Of a stretch of DNA of 64,000 nt, positions 28,099 through 37,711 are shown in pieces. How positions within the stretch are numbered: the stretch's first letter is position 1; each line of letters begins with the position of its first letter. The position numbers and the translations under genes are program-made. The notes under the pieces were generated by a model that saw nothing but the letters and a program-made list of their open reading frames with translations, ran no database searches and was not told where the DNA came from. Source of the DNA: Poseidonibacter lekithochrous (GTDB lineage Bacteria > Campylobacterota > Campylobacteria > Campylobacterales > Arcobacteraceae); contig NZ_CP054052.1 in the NCBI RefSeq assembly GCF_013283835.1, positions 434,001-498,000 of the forward strand, read 5' to 3'.

Positions 28099-30834
28099 AT
28101 GAAAAAATATTTAGCATTAAAAGCCAGTGCAGGGTCTGGAAAAACTTTTGCATTAACCGTACGTTATATTACTCTTTTATTAAAAGATGCAAAACCCAAT
28201 GAAATATTAACCTTAACTTTCACAAATAAAGCTGCAAATGAAATGAGTGAAAGAATCTATAAAACATTATTAACCCTAGGTGATGATGAAGCATATTTAA
28301 ATGCAATTATAGAATCTTCACAACTTAGAAAAGAACAAATCTTAGGAAAAAAGAATATATTAATAAAATCTTTTTCAAATGCAACATTATCAATTTTTAC
28401 TATTGATAAATTTATAAATAAAATACTTAGAGAATTTTGTGGTTATGTTGGCGTATCTGATGATTTTGAAATTAAAGAAGATGATGTTGAAGCTTTAAGT
28501 ATGAAGTTTTTACAATCTTTAGATATTAATCAATTTGATGCTTTGATTAATTTTTCATTATATGAAAAGAAAAAATTTAATTCAATTTTTGATTTATTTA
28601 AAAACTTATTAGAAAAAAATGAAACAATTGATACTGTTAATATTGACGCAAAACTTATTAATATTCAAAAAAGTGAAGTTTTAAAAGAAGCATATAAAAT
28701 AAAAGAAGCAATTTTAAATTGTGATGTAGCCTCAGCTTCAGCTAAAAAAGCAGTTGATTTTGAAAACTTTGATGAACTATTTTCAAAAACATGGTTAGCC
28801 AAAGATATTTTGGCTGAATACTCTTATTTTAAAAAATGTGCAAATGAAGTATTAGAATCTTACTTTGCAAATGTAAAAGAACAAATTACTTTATACTATA
28901 AATTAAGAGCAGGGTATAGTTTATCTAATCTATTTGAACTATATAAAATGTTCAAAGATTTTAAAGCTTCATTCAATAAAAGCAAAAACTATTTAGAGTT
29001 TAATGATATCTCAAACTTAGTATATGATTTATTAGCAAATAAAATTGATAAAGAGTTTTTATATTTTAGACTAGACTCTCAGTTCTCACATATATTAATG
29101 GATGAGTTCCAAGATACTTCACTTTTACAATATAGAATACTTGAACCATTAATTGATGAGATTTTATCTGGGGATCAAACTAGATTTAAGACCTTCTTTT
29201 ATGTAGGAGATACAAAACAATCTATTTATAGATTTAGAGGTGGAAAAAGAGAACTATTTGATTATGTTGCAAACACAAATGAGTTATTAGAGGTAGAGGT
29301 TTTAAATACAAATTATAGATCATGTGAGAATGTAATTAATTTTGTAAACTCATTATTTGTTAATCTTCCATCTTATGAATATCATGAGCAGTTAAGTGTA
29401 AGAAAGGGTGGTTATGTTGAAGTTGTTGAGGATTTACAATTAGATGAAGATGAAAAATATTCTACAGTTGCTTCTAAAATTGCATCCTTAATAAAAAGTG
29501 GTGTTAACTCAAATGATATTGCAATTTTAACTTATACTAATGATGATGTATTAAATTTATATAACTACTTAAAAGAAAAATTCCCATCATTAAAAATTTC
29601 TACGGAGATGACATCTAAACTTATAAATCAAGAGAATGTAAAAGCGGTTATAAATGCAATTAAATATATCTATTTTAAAGAGAGTATTTATAAAGAAAAT
29701 CTAAACGCTTTAATGGGTAATGCATTATTAACAGATGTTAATTTAGATATAAATCTAAATAAAAAATCTGTTCAAGAGATAATAAAAGAGATATCAACTC
29801 ATCTTAAAATTATAGATGAAAATATTGTTAAGTTTATTGAGGTTTGTTCAAGTTTTAATAATATAGTTGACTTTGTATATGAAGTACATAAGGTTGATGC
29901 AACTATGGTAAATAGTGAATCATCAGGACTTCAAATATTAACTATTTTTAAATCAAAGGGTTTAGAGTTTAATACTGTAATTTTATTAGATAGAATCAAA
30001 AGAAAAAATGCTGATAAAAGCTCACTATTGTTTGAATATGATAGTGTAGAATTAAGAAATATTTTTTATAAAATTAAAGGTTATGAAAACTACAATAAAG
30101 AGTATGCAAATGCAATTGCAAAAGAAAAAGCTCTTAGTTTAGAAGATGAAATCAATATTTTATATGTTGCTCTAACTCGAGCTAAGAATAATATGATTGT
30201 TTTCAAAAAAGCAAAATCATCTGTTTTTGATATTTTAAGTATGAATGTAAATATTATGGGACAAATAATAGAGAGTTCAAACGTATCAAAGAACTATGAA
30301 AAAATAGAAAAAATAGACTACTCTCCTATGGATCTTGGTGTTCAAGATAAACAAATATCTAAAGAAAAAGATAATGATGGAAATATGTTATATTCTAAAT
30401 ATTTTGGAATAGCAACGCACTTCTGTTTAGAAATGATGGATGAGTTTAGTGAAAAGAATCTAAGTTATTGTATTGGCTTAGCTAAAACTAGATTTTCAAA
30501 TTATTTAAATGAAAACGATTTTATAGATATTTATAATAGAATTTCTATGCTTTTAAATCATAATAAATTTAAAGAGTTTATTGAAGATAGTGAGTTTATT
30601 ACAGAACAATCATTAATCTATAATGGCGAAATTAAAATCATTGATTTATTATTAAAAAAAGATGATACTTTATATATTTTTGATTATAAAACAACAAAAG
30701 AAAAATCAATTGAACATAATAATCAAGTAAGTTTTTATAAAAAAGCTATTAGTGAAATATTTGAAACTTCAAATGTTTCTTCGTATTTGATTTATCTAAA
30801 AGAACATGAAGTTCTAATAGACGAGGTTAAATAA
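28099..30834 (+). CDS. addA: AddA-type helicase-nuclease (RecB-like)
   Basis: A protein of 911 residues of the UvrD/RecB superfamily. Walker A is ASAGSGKT (residues 9-16), followed by TLTFTNKAANEM, the Walker B region LMDEFQDTS (near 335), the motif VGDTKQSIYRFRGG, LYVALTRAKNNM and a C-terminal PD-(D/E)xK nuclease domain with DYKTTKE (near 865) and QVSFYKKA. With AddB (not present here) it resects double-strand breaks for RecA. It is divergent from the diguanylate cyclase and overlaps the convergent thiE by 8 bases. Confidence 0.87.
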   Translation: MKKYLALKASAGSGKTFALTVRYITLLLKDAKPNEILTLTFTNKAANEMSERIYKTLLTLGDDEAYLNAIIESSQLRKEQILGKKNILIKSFSNATLSIFTIDKFINKILREFCGYVGVSDDFEIKEDDVEALSMKFLQSLDINQFDALINFSLYEKKKFNSIFDLFKNLLEKNETIDTVNIDAKLINIQKSEVLKEAYKIKEAILNCDVASASAKKAVDFENFDELFSKTWLAKDILAEYSYFKKCANEVLESYFANVKEQITLYYKLRAGYSLSNLFELYKMFKDFKASFNKSKNYLEFNDISNLVYDLLANKIDKEFLYFRLDSQFSHILMDEFQDTSLLQYRILEPLIDEILSGDQTRFKTFFYVGDTKQSIYRFRGGKRELFDYVANTNELLEVEVLNTNYRSCENVINFVNSLFVNLPSYEYHEQLSVRKGGYVEVVEDLQLDEDEKYSTVASKIASLIKSGVNSNDIAILTYTNDDVLNLYNYLKEKFPSLKISTEMTSKLINQENVKAVINAIKYIYFKESIYKENLNALMGNALLTDVNLDINLNKKSVQEIIKEISTHLKIIDENIVKFIEVCSSFNNIVDFVYEVHKVDATMVNSESSGLQILTIFKSKGLEFNTVILLDRIKRKNADKSSLLFEYDSVELRNIFYKIKGYENYNKEYANAIAKEKALSLEDEINILYVALTRAKNNMIVFKKAKSSVFDILSMNVNIMGQIIESSNVSKNYEKIEKIDYSPMDLGVQDKQISKEKDNDGNMLYSKYFGIATHFCLEMMDEFSEKNLSYCIGLAKTRFSNYLNENDFIDIYNRISMLLNHNKFKEFIEDSEFITEQSLIYNGEIKIIDLLLKKDDTLYIFDYKTTKEKSIEHNNQVSFYKKAISEIFETSNVSSYLIYLKEHEVLIDEVK

Positions 30835-31381
30835 AATATCTAATTGAAGCAAATCCATAAGCTTTTGTTTTTTGGATTTGTTTTAAGTGATCTTCATCTA
30901 CTATGCCACCTAAGGCAATAATATCTAAATCTTCATATAAATTTATAGCTTGTTTTAATACATTAACACCTTTTGGTTCACCTTTTTTAGGTGTTGTAAA
31001 TATGGGAGAGAATGTAATTGCATTTACGTAAGATTCTTGAGCTCTTTCTATATCAGAAAAGTTATGACATGAAATAACTACATATAAGTCAAGAGCCTTT
31101 GCCTCTTTAATTTCATCAAATTGTTTACTTGTTAAGTGAACACCTGAAGCACCTAGTTTCTTAGCTAAGTTATAGTCCCCATTAATTAGGATATTTGATA
31201 TATTATACTCTTTACATATATTTACAAAGATTGTTGCTAACTCTTCGAAGTTAGTGGCTGTTTTATCCCTAAAACATGCGATATCAATATTATTCTTTCC
31301 TAAAATTCTTTTTAGGTTTTTTCTAAATAATTCTTGATTATCTGAATAATATTTTGGATCAGTTATAAGATACTGTTTCAA
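30827..31381 (-). CDS. Thiamine phosphate synthase family protein (ThiE/TenI-like)
   Basis: A protein of 184 residues, shorter than ThiE (about 210). TIM-barrel features of the family are present: NILINGDYNLAKKLGASGVHLTS, ITFSPIFTTPKKGEPKGVN and IALGGIVDEDHL. ThiE joins the pyrimidine and thiazole halves of thiamine; TenI is a related thiazole tautomerase. The short N-terminus and lack of other thi genes leave the choice open. The start is TTG. The 3' end overlaps addA. Confidence 0.7.
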   Translation of the reverse strand: MKQYLITDPKYYSDNQELFRKNLKRILGKNNIDIACFRDKTATNFEELATIFVNICKEYNISNILINGDYNLAKKLGASGVHLTSKQFDEIKEAKALDLYVVISCHNFSDIERAQESYVNAITFSPIFTTPKKGEPKGVNVLKQAINLYEDLDIIALGGIVDEDHLKQIQKTKAYGFASIRYFI

Positions 31382-31480
31382 TTTTTTCTCTTTGTAATAA
31401 TTTTAAAAATTTTACAATATTTAATATTAATTTATCTTAGAAATACGCAGATATTTGAAGCTTTTATTTTTTTGAAATAA

Positions 31481-31514
31481 AAAAAAGGGACAAGCCGAAG
31501 CTCATCCCTTTTTT
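31481..31514 (-). terminator. Terminator of atpB with a UUCG loop
   Basis: AAAAAAGGGA at 31481-31490 pairs with TCCCTTTTTT at 31505-31514. On the minus strand the apex is GAGC-TTCG-GCTT, giving the very stable cUUCGg tetraloop. It ends the atpB transcript just after its stop. Confidence 0.9.
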
Positions 31515-31534
31515 AATTAAGAAAACTAAAGGTT

Positions 31535-32221
31535 TTAGTGCTCTTCTTCTGCCATCATAACAGACCCTGCAATATAAACATAAGTTAATATAGCAAAGAT
31601 AAATGCTTGTAGGAAACCAAAAGCAGTTAATAAGAAGAACCCTGGAAGTGGTAATAACCAAGGTACTAACATAAGTAGTACCATTAAGAACATATCATCA
31701 CCTCTAATAGAACCAAATAATCTGAAAGACAGAGAAATGATTCTAGAAATGTGTGAAATAATCTCAATTGGGAACATTAATGGAGCTAATACAGGCATTG
31801 GACCCATAAAGTGCTTAAAATAGTTAATAAAACCATTTAATTTGATACCAACATAGTTATAGTAAACAAATACAATTAACGCTAACGATAATGTAAAGTT
31901 AATATTACTAGTAGGAGCTTCAAATCCAGGAATAACCCCAATCATATTACTAACAAAAATAACTAAAGCCAATGTACCAATTAATGGTAAATATCTTCTA
32001 GCATTTTTCTCACCCATAGTATCTGCACCCATCGCAATAATTCCAGCGATAAATGCCTCAAGAGCGTTTTGTGACCCAGATGGTACTAATTGCATCTTTT
32101 TTGTAGCAGATCTAGCCATAAAAAATACAATTCCTACTACTAGTACAAAGTGTGATAATATGATCCATTCTTGTCCATGACCACCGATTGAACCTAAGAA
32201 CGTAAACAGTCTTCCTTCCAT
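31535..32221 (-). CDS. atpB: F-type ATP synthase subunit a
   Basis: A protein of 228 residues with about six membrane helices. The motif [13 protein letters not shown] contains the essential arginine facing the c-ring; [20 protein letters not shown] precedes it. Subunit a forms the proton half-channels of F0. As in other Campylobacterota it is separate from the main atp operon. It stands between ilvA and a strong terminator. Confidence 0.94.
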   Translation of the reverse strand: MEGRLFTFLGSIGGHGQEWIILSHFVLVVGIVFFMARSATKKMQLVPSGSQNALEAFIAGIIAMGADTMGEKNARRYLPLIGTLALVIFVSNMIGVIPGFEAPTSNINFTLSLALIVFVYYNYVGIKLNGFINYFKHFMGPMPVLAPLMFPIEIISHISRIISLSFRLFGSIRGDDMFLMVLLMLVPWLLPLPGFFLLTAFGFLQAFIFAILTYVYIAGSVMMAEEEH

Positions 32222-32311
32222 TTTTTTCCTTTTGTGTTTTTCTCAATACTAAATTATTGAGCCCATTATATTATTTATTTTCTAAAATCTTTCTAAAGAT
32301 TTTAAATTAAA

Positions 32312-33517
32312 TTAAATTTGTTTGAATCTGTAACCATTTTGTTTCAAATGTTCTCTAATTAACTTCTGATGTTCTTCACCTTTTGTTTCTAGAGCAATTG
32401 TTACGTGAGCTTCGCCAAATTCAAGCTTCACTGAGTTTCTGTCATAGTCAATTTGTACTATGTTAGTACCACATTCAGTGAAAATATCAGTTAAATGCAT
32501 AAGTGCACCTGGTTTGTCCATTAAAGTAACAACTAGGTTTAATTTCCTCTGAGATTTAACTAAACCCTTCTCAATAATTAAAGATAACATAGTTACATCT
32601 ATATTTCCACCACTTACAATTGCACAAACTTTTGAGCTTTCAATATCAACTTTATTATGCATAATTGCAGCAGTTGCAACTGCTCCTGCTCCTTCAACTA
32701 CTAATTTATGTTTTTCTAATAAGAATAAAATAGCATTTGCAATTTCATTATCATTAACTTCAACAATCTCATCTACATTGTCAATTATTAAATCTAATAA
32801 TTTAGGAGTTACGTCTCTTACTGCAATTCCATCAGCAATTGTTTTAACTGATAATGAATCAATAGGTAAGTGAGCTTCATAAGATTCTTTCATAGCACGT
32901 GCACCAGTTGCAACTACACCTGTAATTTTAATACTTGGTTTTATAGCTTTAGCAGCAATGGCAATTCCTGCAATTAAACCACCTCCACCAATGGGAACAA
33001 TAATTTCATCTAAATCATCTACTTGATCTAAAATCTCTAATCCAATAGAACCTTGTCCTGCAATTACTTCATCATCTGCAAATGGATGAATAAACTCTAT
33101 ATCATTCTCTTTTGAAAATTCTTTTGCTGCAACATAAGCTTCATCAAAATTTTCACCATGTAATACAACATTGGCTCCATAAGATTTAACCCCAGATACT
33201 TTTGTAAGAGGAGTAGCTTCTGGCATAAAGATTGTAGCTTCACATTTAAAATGTTCAGCAGCATATGCTAAACCTTGTGCATGATTTCCAGCACTTGCTG
33301 CTACTACACCTTTATTTCTTTTTTCTTCATTTAATGTTGCGATTCTATTAAACGCACCTCTTAGTTTAAAACTACCTGTTAACTGCAAATTTTCTTTTTT
33401 TAAGAAGATATCACTATTTAATTCTTTACTTAAAATTGGTGCATAAGTTAGAGATGTTTGGTTAATAATACCTTGTAATCTATTTTTTGCGTTTTTAATA
33501 TCGTTAAGTGTTATCAT
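32312..33517 (-). CDS. ilvA: Threonine ammonia-lyase
   Basis: A protein of 401 residues. The N-terminal catalytic domain has the PLP lysine in LTGSFKLRGAFNR (about residue 50), AASAGNHAQGLAYAA and IPIGGGGLIAGIAIA. The C-terminal about 75 residues are a single ACT-like domain (VVTLMDKPGALMHLTDIFTE). It deaminates threonine to 2-oxobutyrate, the entry to isoleucine, or acts catabolically; the one-ACT form fits either role. Confidence 0.9.
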   Translation of the reverse strand: MITLNDIKNAKNRLQGIINQTSLTYAPILSKELNSDIFLKKENLQLTGSFKLRGAFNRIATLNEEKRNKGVVAASAGNHAQGLAYAAEHFKCEATIFMPEATPLTKVSGVKSYGANVVLHGENFDEAYVAAKEFSKENDIEFIHPFADDEVIAGQGSIGLEILDQVDDLDEIIVPIGGGGLIAGIAIAAKAIKPSIKITGVVATGARAMKESYEAHLPIDSLSVKTIADGIAVRDVTPKLLDLIIDNVDEIVEVNDNEIANAILFLLEKHKLVVEGAGAVATAAIMHNKVDIESSKVCAIVSGGNIDVTMLSLIIEKGLVKSQRKLNLVVTLMDKPGALMHLTDIFTECGTNIVQIDYDRNSVKLEFGEAHVTIALETKGEEHQKLIREHLKQNGYRFKQI

Positions 33518-33675
33518 AGTTCTTCTTTATATGTATTTTTTTGAATATTATCTAAATCTCTCTTATATAATAAGGATTTATAAAAAAATTGACATACAAT
33601 TAAGAAATATTCTAAAACTTAACATTAAATAAAAGTAAATATGATAACATTTCAAAAAAAATAATAAGGTCTATT

Positions 33676-34365
33676 TTGAAATTTACTTTTGTAACTTTGT
33701 TCCCTAATTTAATTGAACCATATTTTCAGGATTCAATTTTAAAGCGAGCAGTTGATTCTAAATTTATTAGTTATGAGTTTCATAATCCTAGAGATTACAC
33801 TACAAATAAACATCTAAAAGTTGATAAACAAATGGTAGGTGGTGGAGCAGGAATGCTTATGACTTGCCAACCTTTATTTGACTGCTTAGATAAAATAAAA
33901 GAAGAAAATGAAGATGCTTATATTGTATTTCCTTTAGCTGCTGCTAAACCATTTAAACAAAATGATGCTAAGAGATTAGCAAAGAAACAAAATGTTGTAT
34001 TTGTAAGTGGTAGATATGAAGGAATTGATGAAAGAGTAATTGAAAAATATGCTAATGAAGTATTTTCAATTGGAGAATTTATTTTAACAGGTGGAGAATT
34101 AGCATCTCTTACAATGGCTGATGCAATTTCAAGAAATGTTGATGGTGTGTTAGGAAATTCCGATTCTTTGGTAATGGAAAGTTATGAAAATAATCTTTTA
34201 GAAGCTCCTTCTTTTACAAAACCTGAAAAATTCGAAGATTTAAGTGTTATTAAAGAATTCTTAAAGGGAAATCATAGTAAGATTCACGACTTAAAATATG
34301 ATCTGGCTACATGCAAGACAAGATATTTTAGACCAGGTTTAGTTACCAACAAAAATTCAAAATAA
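33676..34365 (+). CDS. trmD: tRNA (guanine-N1)-methyltransferase
   Basis: A protein of 229 residues, near the family size. It has the SPOUT knot with VVFVSGRYEGIDERVIEKYANE and IGEFILTGGELASL, and the N-terminus KFTFVTLFPNLIEPYF. It methylates G37 of tRNAs reading CNN codons, preventing frameshifts. The start is TTG, with AATAAGG about 7 bases upstream. rplS follows, a near-universal pairing; rimM and rpsP, usually upstream, are not here. Confidence 0.95.
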   Translation: MKFTFVTLFPNLIEPYFQDSILKRAVDSKFISYEFHNPRDYTTNKHLKVDKQMVGGGAGMLMTCQPLFDCLDKIKEENEDAYIVFPLAAAKPFKQNDAKRLAKKQNVVFVSGRYEGIDERVIEKYANEVFSIGEFILTGGELASLTMADAISRNVDGVLGNSDSLVMESYENNLLEAPSFTKPEKFEDLSVIKEFLKGNHSKIHDLKYDLATCKTRYFRPGLVTNKNSK

Positions 34366-34403
34366 AAGTGTGATACCCCGCTATTTGCAAATGCGGGCAC
34401 TTT
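34365..34403 (+). promoter_or_regulatory. Hairpin leader upstream of rplS
   Basis: Between the trmD stop and rplS, AAAGTG (34365-34370) pairs with CACTTT (34398-34403), and inside it CCCGC (34377-34381) pairs with GCGGG (34393-34397), closed by ATTTGCAAAT. The stem ends 16 bases before the rplS ATG, leaving the AAAGG ribosome site just outside. There is no T-run, so it looks like a translational control leader rather than a terminator. Confidence 0.6.
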
Positions 34404-34419
34404 CACCAAAGGTAAATAC

Positions 34420-34776
34420 ATGAAGAATAGATATATTGCTAGCTTTGAAGCAGCACAAATTGCAGAAAAAGAAATCCCTCAGTTTAGAGCTGGAGATACA
34501 GTAAGACTTGGTATTGAGATTAAAGAAGGTGAGAAAAAGAGAGTTCAGTCTTTCGAAGGTATTGTAATTGCTAGACACGGTGAAGGTGTTTCAGCTACAT
34601 TTATTGTAAGAAAAATTGGAGCTAACTCTGTTGGTGTTGAGAGAATTTTCCCATTATATTCTGAATCTATCAAATCTTTTGAAGTACTAAGAAGAGGTAG
34701 AGTAAGAAGAGCTAAACTTCATTACCTAAGAGGTTTAAGAGGTAAAGCTGCTAGAATTAAAGAATTAAAAAGATAG
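34420..34776 (+). CDS. rplS: 50S ribosomal protein L19
   Basis: A protein of 118 residues, the family size, highly basic. It has [26 protein letters not shown] and the C-terminal [25 protein letters not shown] region, split here by description only. L19 sits at the 30S-50S interface. It follows trmD with a hairpin leader between and ends in a small terminator. Confidence 0.97.
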   Translation: MKNRYIASFEAAQIAEKEIPQFRAGDTVRLGIEIKEGEKKRVQSFEGIVIARHGEGVSATFIVRKIGANSVGVERIFPLYSESIKSFEVLRRGRVRRAKLHYLRGLRGKAARIKELKR

Positions 34777-34785
34777 TAGAACTTT

Positions 34786-34803
34786 AGGGCTTTAGCCCTT
34801 TAG
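34786..34803 (+). terminator. Short terminator after rplS
   Basis: AGGGC-TTTA-GCCCT at 34786-34799 is followed by TTAGTTTATT, a G/C-rich short stem with a broken T-run. Termination may be partial because the next gene begins at 34813. Confidence 0.55.
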
Positions 34804-34812
34804 TTTATTAAT

Positions 34813-35331
34813 ATGTCAAAAATATTAATTCATACTACTTCTTTAGCAGAAGCTAACCCTATTATCAATTCTTTTAATTTAAAAGAATTAGATATAGCTC
34901 AAAAAAATGTTATTTATTCAAATGACGACCTTTTACTTATCATCTCTGGTGTAAGTAAAGAAGAAATCTTAGAATCATTAACATATATTTTTGAGAACTT
35001 CGATATTTCTAAAGCTTTTGATTTAAGCATTGCATCTTGCAGTGATGGTTCAATTGCTTTAGGAACACTTTTTTGTACTAATAGATTTGTTAATGGTGTA
35101 AATTTTGCAAATGTTACAACAATTGAAAAACCACTAGAAACAGATGAAAACTTAGATACATTACTTGTTGATAAGCAAGCATCTTTCTTTAAAGACACTT
35201 GTAAAGAAAACATAAAAGACTACTATATACTAAAAATTGTTTCAGATTATTTTGATGAAGAAGAACCTTCTGATGATAAAATATTTGAATTAATTAATAA
35301 TTCCATTTTAAAATGGAAAAACTTAATCTAA
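34813..35331 (+). CDS. Nucleoside-phosphorylase-fold-like protein, function unknown
   Basis: A protein of 172 residues. The pattern LLIISGVSKEEILESLTYIFENFDI, then LSIASCSDGSIALGTLFCTNRF and LDTLLVDKQASFFKDTC resembles a shortened purine nucleoside phosphorylase/MTAN fold, where VD-x-x-A-S corresponds to the usual VDMEA motif. Several usual active-site residues are not evident and it is 50-60 residues short, so activity is doubtful. It lies between rplS and dedA, 8 bases before the latter. Confidence 0.5.
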   Translation: MSKILIHTTSLAEANPIINSFNLKELDIAQKNVIYSNDDLLLIISGVSKEEILESLTYIFENFDISKAFDLSIASCSDGSIALGTLFCTNRFVNGVNFANVTTIEKPLETDENLDTLLVDKQASFFKDTCKENIKDYYILKIVSDYFDEEEPSDDKIFELINNSILKWKNLI

Positions 35332-35339
35332 GGTAATCC

Positions 35340-35939
35340 ATGCTAACAGACGTTGTTAATTTTGTTGTTGATACGGTTGGAAGTCTAGGTTACATTGGAA
35401 TCTTCTTAATGATGTTCTTGGAAAGTTCTTTCTTTCCTTTCCCTTCTGAAGTTGTAATGATCCCTGCGGGTTATTTAGCTTATAAAGGTGAAATGAATAT
35501 TTACATTGCAATATTTTCTGGTATCTTAGGCTCACTTATGGGAGCACTTTTTAATTACTTCTTAGCTATTAAGCTTGGACGTTCTTTTTTAGTAAAATAT
35601 GGGAGATACTTCTTTATAAAAGAAGAAACTATTGTAAAAATGGAAGAGTTCTTTAAATCACATGGACATATCTCAACTTTCTCAGGTAGATTAATACCTG
35701 CGGTTAGACAATATATATCTTTCCCTGCTGGACTTGCAAAAATGAATATTTTTGTTTTTTCAATTTACACTACTTTAGGTGCAGCTATTTGGGTTATTAT
35801 TCTTACTTTACTTGGGTATTATTTAGGAGATAATGAACTTCTAATCAAAGAATATCTTAGGTATATTATTATTGGAATTCTAATTTTATTAGCGCTTTTA
35901 GGTTTTTGGTACTATAAAAAAATAAAAAAGTCGAGCTAA
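35340..35939 (+). CDS. DedA family membrane protein
   Basis: A protein of 199 residues with four or five hydrophobic segments and DedA signatures: [23 protein letters not shown] (split at the pair of Phe-Pro turns) and the basic motif [20 protein letters not shown] (about residues 119-138). DedA/VTT proteins act in lipid (for example undecaprenyl phosphate) flipping and membrane homeostasis. It shares a terminator with the convergent stress-protein gene. Confidence 0.88.
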   Translation: MLTDVVNFVVDTVGSLGYIGIFLMMFLESSFFPFPSEVVMIPAGYLAYKGEMNIYIAIFSGILGSLMGALFNYFLAIKLGRSFLVKYGRYFFIKEETIVKMEEFFKSHGHISTFSGRLIPAVRQYISFPAGLAKMNIFVFSIYTTLGAAIWVIILTLLGYYLGDNELLIKEYLRYIIIGILILLALLGFWYYKKIKKSS

Positions 35940-35952
35940 TCTAGCTCAACTT
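35928..35952. terminator. Shared terminator of dedA and the universal stress gene
   Basis: AAGT-C-GAGCTA (35928-35938), loop ATC, and TAGCTC-A-ACTT (35942-35952) form a stem with A's before and TT-C-TTT after. It overlaps the dedA stop codon and lies 3 bases from the other gene's end. Confidence 0.65.
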
Positions 35953-35954
35953 CT

Positions 35955-36803
35955 TTAATGTGCCATAAATACTGGAATATTAGTATTTTCTAAAATATAT
36001 TTAGTTGTTCCCCCAAACATAATTTCTTTTAATCCTCTTTCTCCAAAAGCTCCTGCAATAATTAAATCAAATGAACCTTTTTTTGCATAGTTTAAAAGTG
36101 CTTCCCCTGGAGTATTAGTAGTTTTAACCATTTCATAAGTACTTTCTATATTATGGCAAAGTAGATAATCTTGCAATTTTTTTATTTGAATGATATCATT
36201 TGTATATTCAATTGATGTGATTATATGTACTTTTTTTGCTTCCTTCATAATTGGAATTGCTTCTGATACTGCTCTAGAAATCTCAGGTGAATTATTCCAT
36301 CCAATTAAAATATTATCTGTTTTAAATTCCTTTATTTCTCGTGGAAACATTAGTGCAGGTTTTCCACTTTTAGTAACTGTAGTTTCAAAGGTTGCTGTAA
36401 TTCTTCCATCATGAGGAGACGATACTACAACTAAATCACAATACTTTGATTCTTGTTCAATTAGTTTACTTCTATATCCTTCCCCTGTAATAATTTGTGC
36501 TGTAGCTTCATTTTCTACTGGAGATGGTGAAATTACATTTCCAATTTTTTTTATCTCTTCTTTAAAGATAGTCTCATGAATATTTAAATCTTCATCTAGT
36601 TTATCTTTAGCCATTGCATTTAATTCTTTTAGTACTGTATCAGGTAAATTATCATCAAATTTCATTATTTGACTTGGTTTTGCCTGGGATTTATATATTT
36701 CTAAGTGGGAATTAAAATATTTAGCAATAAGTAATGCTCCATGAATTCTTTCTCTAAGCTCTTCTCCTCCTCCAATTGGGAAGAATAGTTTTTTGTAATG
36801 CAT
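35955..36803 (-). CDS. Universal stress protein, tandem-domain type
   Basis: About 282 residues, long enough for two UspA-type folds. The C-terminal half is the clearer one: NILIGWNNSPEISRAVSEAI and the nucleotide-loop pattern GAFGERGLKEIMFGGTTKYIL (G-2x-G-9x-G-x-T). I start at the ATG at 36803, which has AAAGGA eight bases upstream; a TTG eleven codons earlier has none. The likely role is stress response by nucleotide binding. It is divergent from an ABC ATPase across a region of AT-rich palindromes. Confidence 0.82.
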   Translation of the reverse strand: MHYKKLFFPIGGGEELRERIHGALLIAKYFNSHLEIYKSQAKPSQIMKFDDNLPDTVLKELNAMAKDKLDEDLNIHETIFKEEIKKIGNVISPSPVENEATAQIITGEGYRSKLIEQESKYCDLVVVSSPHDGRITATFETTVTKSGKPALMFPREIKEFKTDNILIGWNNSPEISRAVSEAIPIMKEAKKVHIITSIEYTNDIIQIKKLQDYLLCHNIESTYEMVKTTNTPGEALLNYAKKGSFDLIIAGAFGERGLKEIMFGGTTKYILENTNIPVFMAH

Positions 36804-36824
36804 ATAATATCCTTTAATATATTT

Positions 36825-36836
36825 TTGATATATCAA
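36825..36836. promoter_or_regulatory. Palindrome TTGATATATCAA between the Usp and ABC genes
   Basis: A perfect 12-base palindrome in the 90-base divergent gap; a partial copy (TATGATATATTA) follows at 36860-36871. Similar sites recur upstream of the hydroxyproline operon at 38656-38699, suggesting one regulator. The binding protein is not known. Confidence 0.45.
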
Positions 36837-36893
36837 ATATTAACATAAAAATAGTAAAATATGATATATTAATAATATATTAAAAGGACAAGA

Positions 36894-37691
36894 ATGAATA
36901 TAATTGAGTTTGAAAATATAAATATAGGATACGACTATAGATATTTAATATTAAATGAAGTGAATTTAAAGATTAAAGAGGGTGAGCATTGGGGTATTTT
37001 AGGTGCTAATGGTAGTGGCAAGTCAACTTTATTAAAATTACTTTCAAATGATTTATATCCAAATACACATTATAAGTTTAAAAAAAAGATATTTGATAAA
37101 GAAGTGTGGGATATTTTTGAATTAAAAAAACAACTTGGAATTGTAACAAATGAAATACAAAATGAATTTGTTTATTCTGCAAGATATGCAAGTGCATATG
37201 AAATAGTGAGGTCTGGATTTTATGCTAGTCTTGGAAAAATGGATCATCATATATATACAGATGAACAAAATAAAAAAACAGATGAAATCTTTGACTATTT
37301 AAATATTAATGAATTAAAAGAAAAAAAATCATCTCAAATGTCAACTGGTGAATTAAGAAAATGTTTAATTGCTAGAGCCTTAATTCATAAACCAAAAGCA
37401 TTACTATTAGATGAACCAACAACAGGTCTTGATATTAAAGCACAAAGAAACTTTTTAAAATTAATAAAAAAATTGACTTCATCAATGAGTATTATTATAA
37501 TTACACACCATATAGAAGAAATAATTGAAGAGATATCACATGTTGCTTTAATTGCTGAAAATAGAATATATCTACAAGGTAAAAAAGAAAAATTAATGAT
37601 GAGTGAAAATATATCAAAAGTTTTTGATTTAAATATAGAACTAGAACAAAAAAATGGAAGATACGTTATATCAGATATTAAAGAAGATTAA
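36894..37691 (+). CDS. Stand-alone ABC-type ATPase
   Basis: A protein of 265 residues with Walker A GILGANGSGKSTLLKLL, signature MSTGELRKCLIARAL, Walker B LLLDEPTTGLD and the switch His in IIITHHIEEII. The family resembles the ModF/YbbL-like cytosolic ATPases that lack a permease; the signature is STGEL instead of LSGGQ. No membrane partner is adjacent, so the role is unknown. It converges on the first DMT permease through a shared terminator. Confidence 0.75.
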   Translation: MNIIEFENINIGYDYRYLILNEVNLKIKEGEHWGILGANGSGKSTLLKLLSNDLYPNTHYKFKKKIFDKEVWDIFELKKQLGIVTNEIQNEFVYSARYASAYEIVRSGFYASLGKMDHHIYTDEQNKKTDEIFDYLNINELKEKKSSQMSTGELRKCLIARALIHKPKALLLDEPTTGLDIKAQRNFLKLIKKLTSSMSIIIITHHIEEIIEEISHVALIAENRIYLQGKKEKLMMSENISKVFDLNIELEQKNGRYVISDIKED

Positions 37692-37711
37692 ATTAATTTT
37701 TAATCTTCTTT
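37680..37711. terminator. Bidirectional terminator between ABC ATPase and DMT permease
   Basis: AAAGAAGATTAAA at 37680-37692 pairs over a 6-base loop with TTTAATCTTCTTT at 37699-37711. The structure covers both stop codons. Confidence 0.75.

Noticed and set aside
31464-31661. Short open frame overlapping the end of atpB in another frame
   Set aside because: It spans the atpB terminator hairpin and the atpB coding region; its sequence is a frame artefact.
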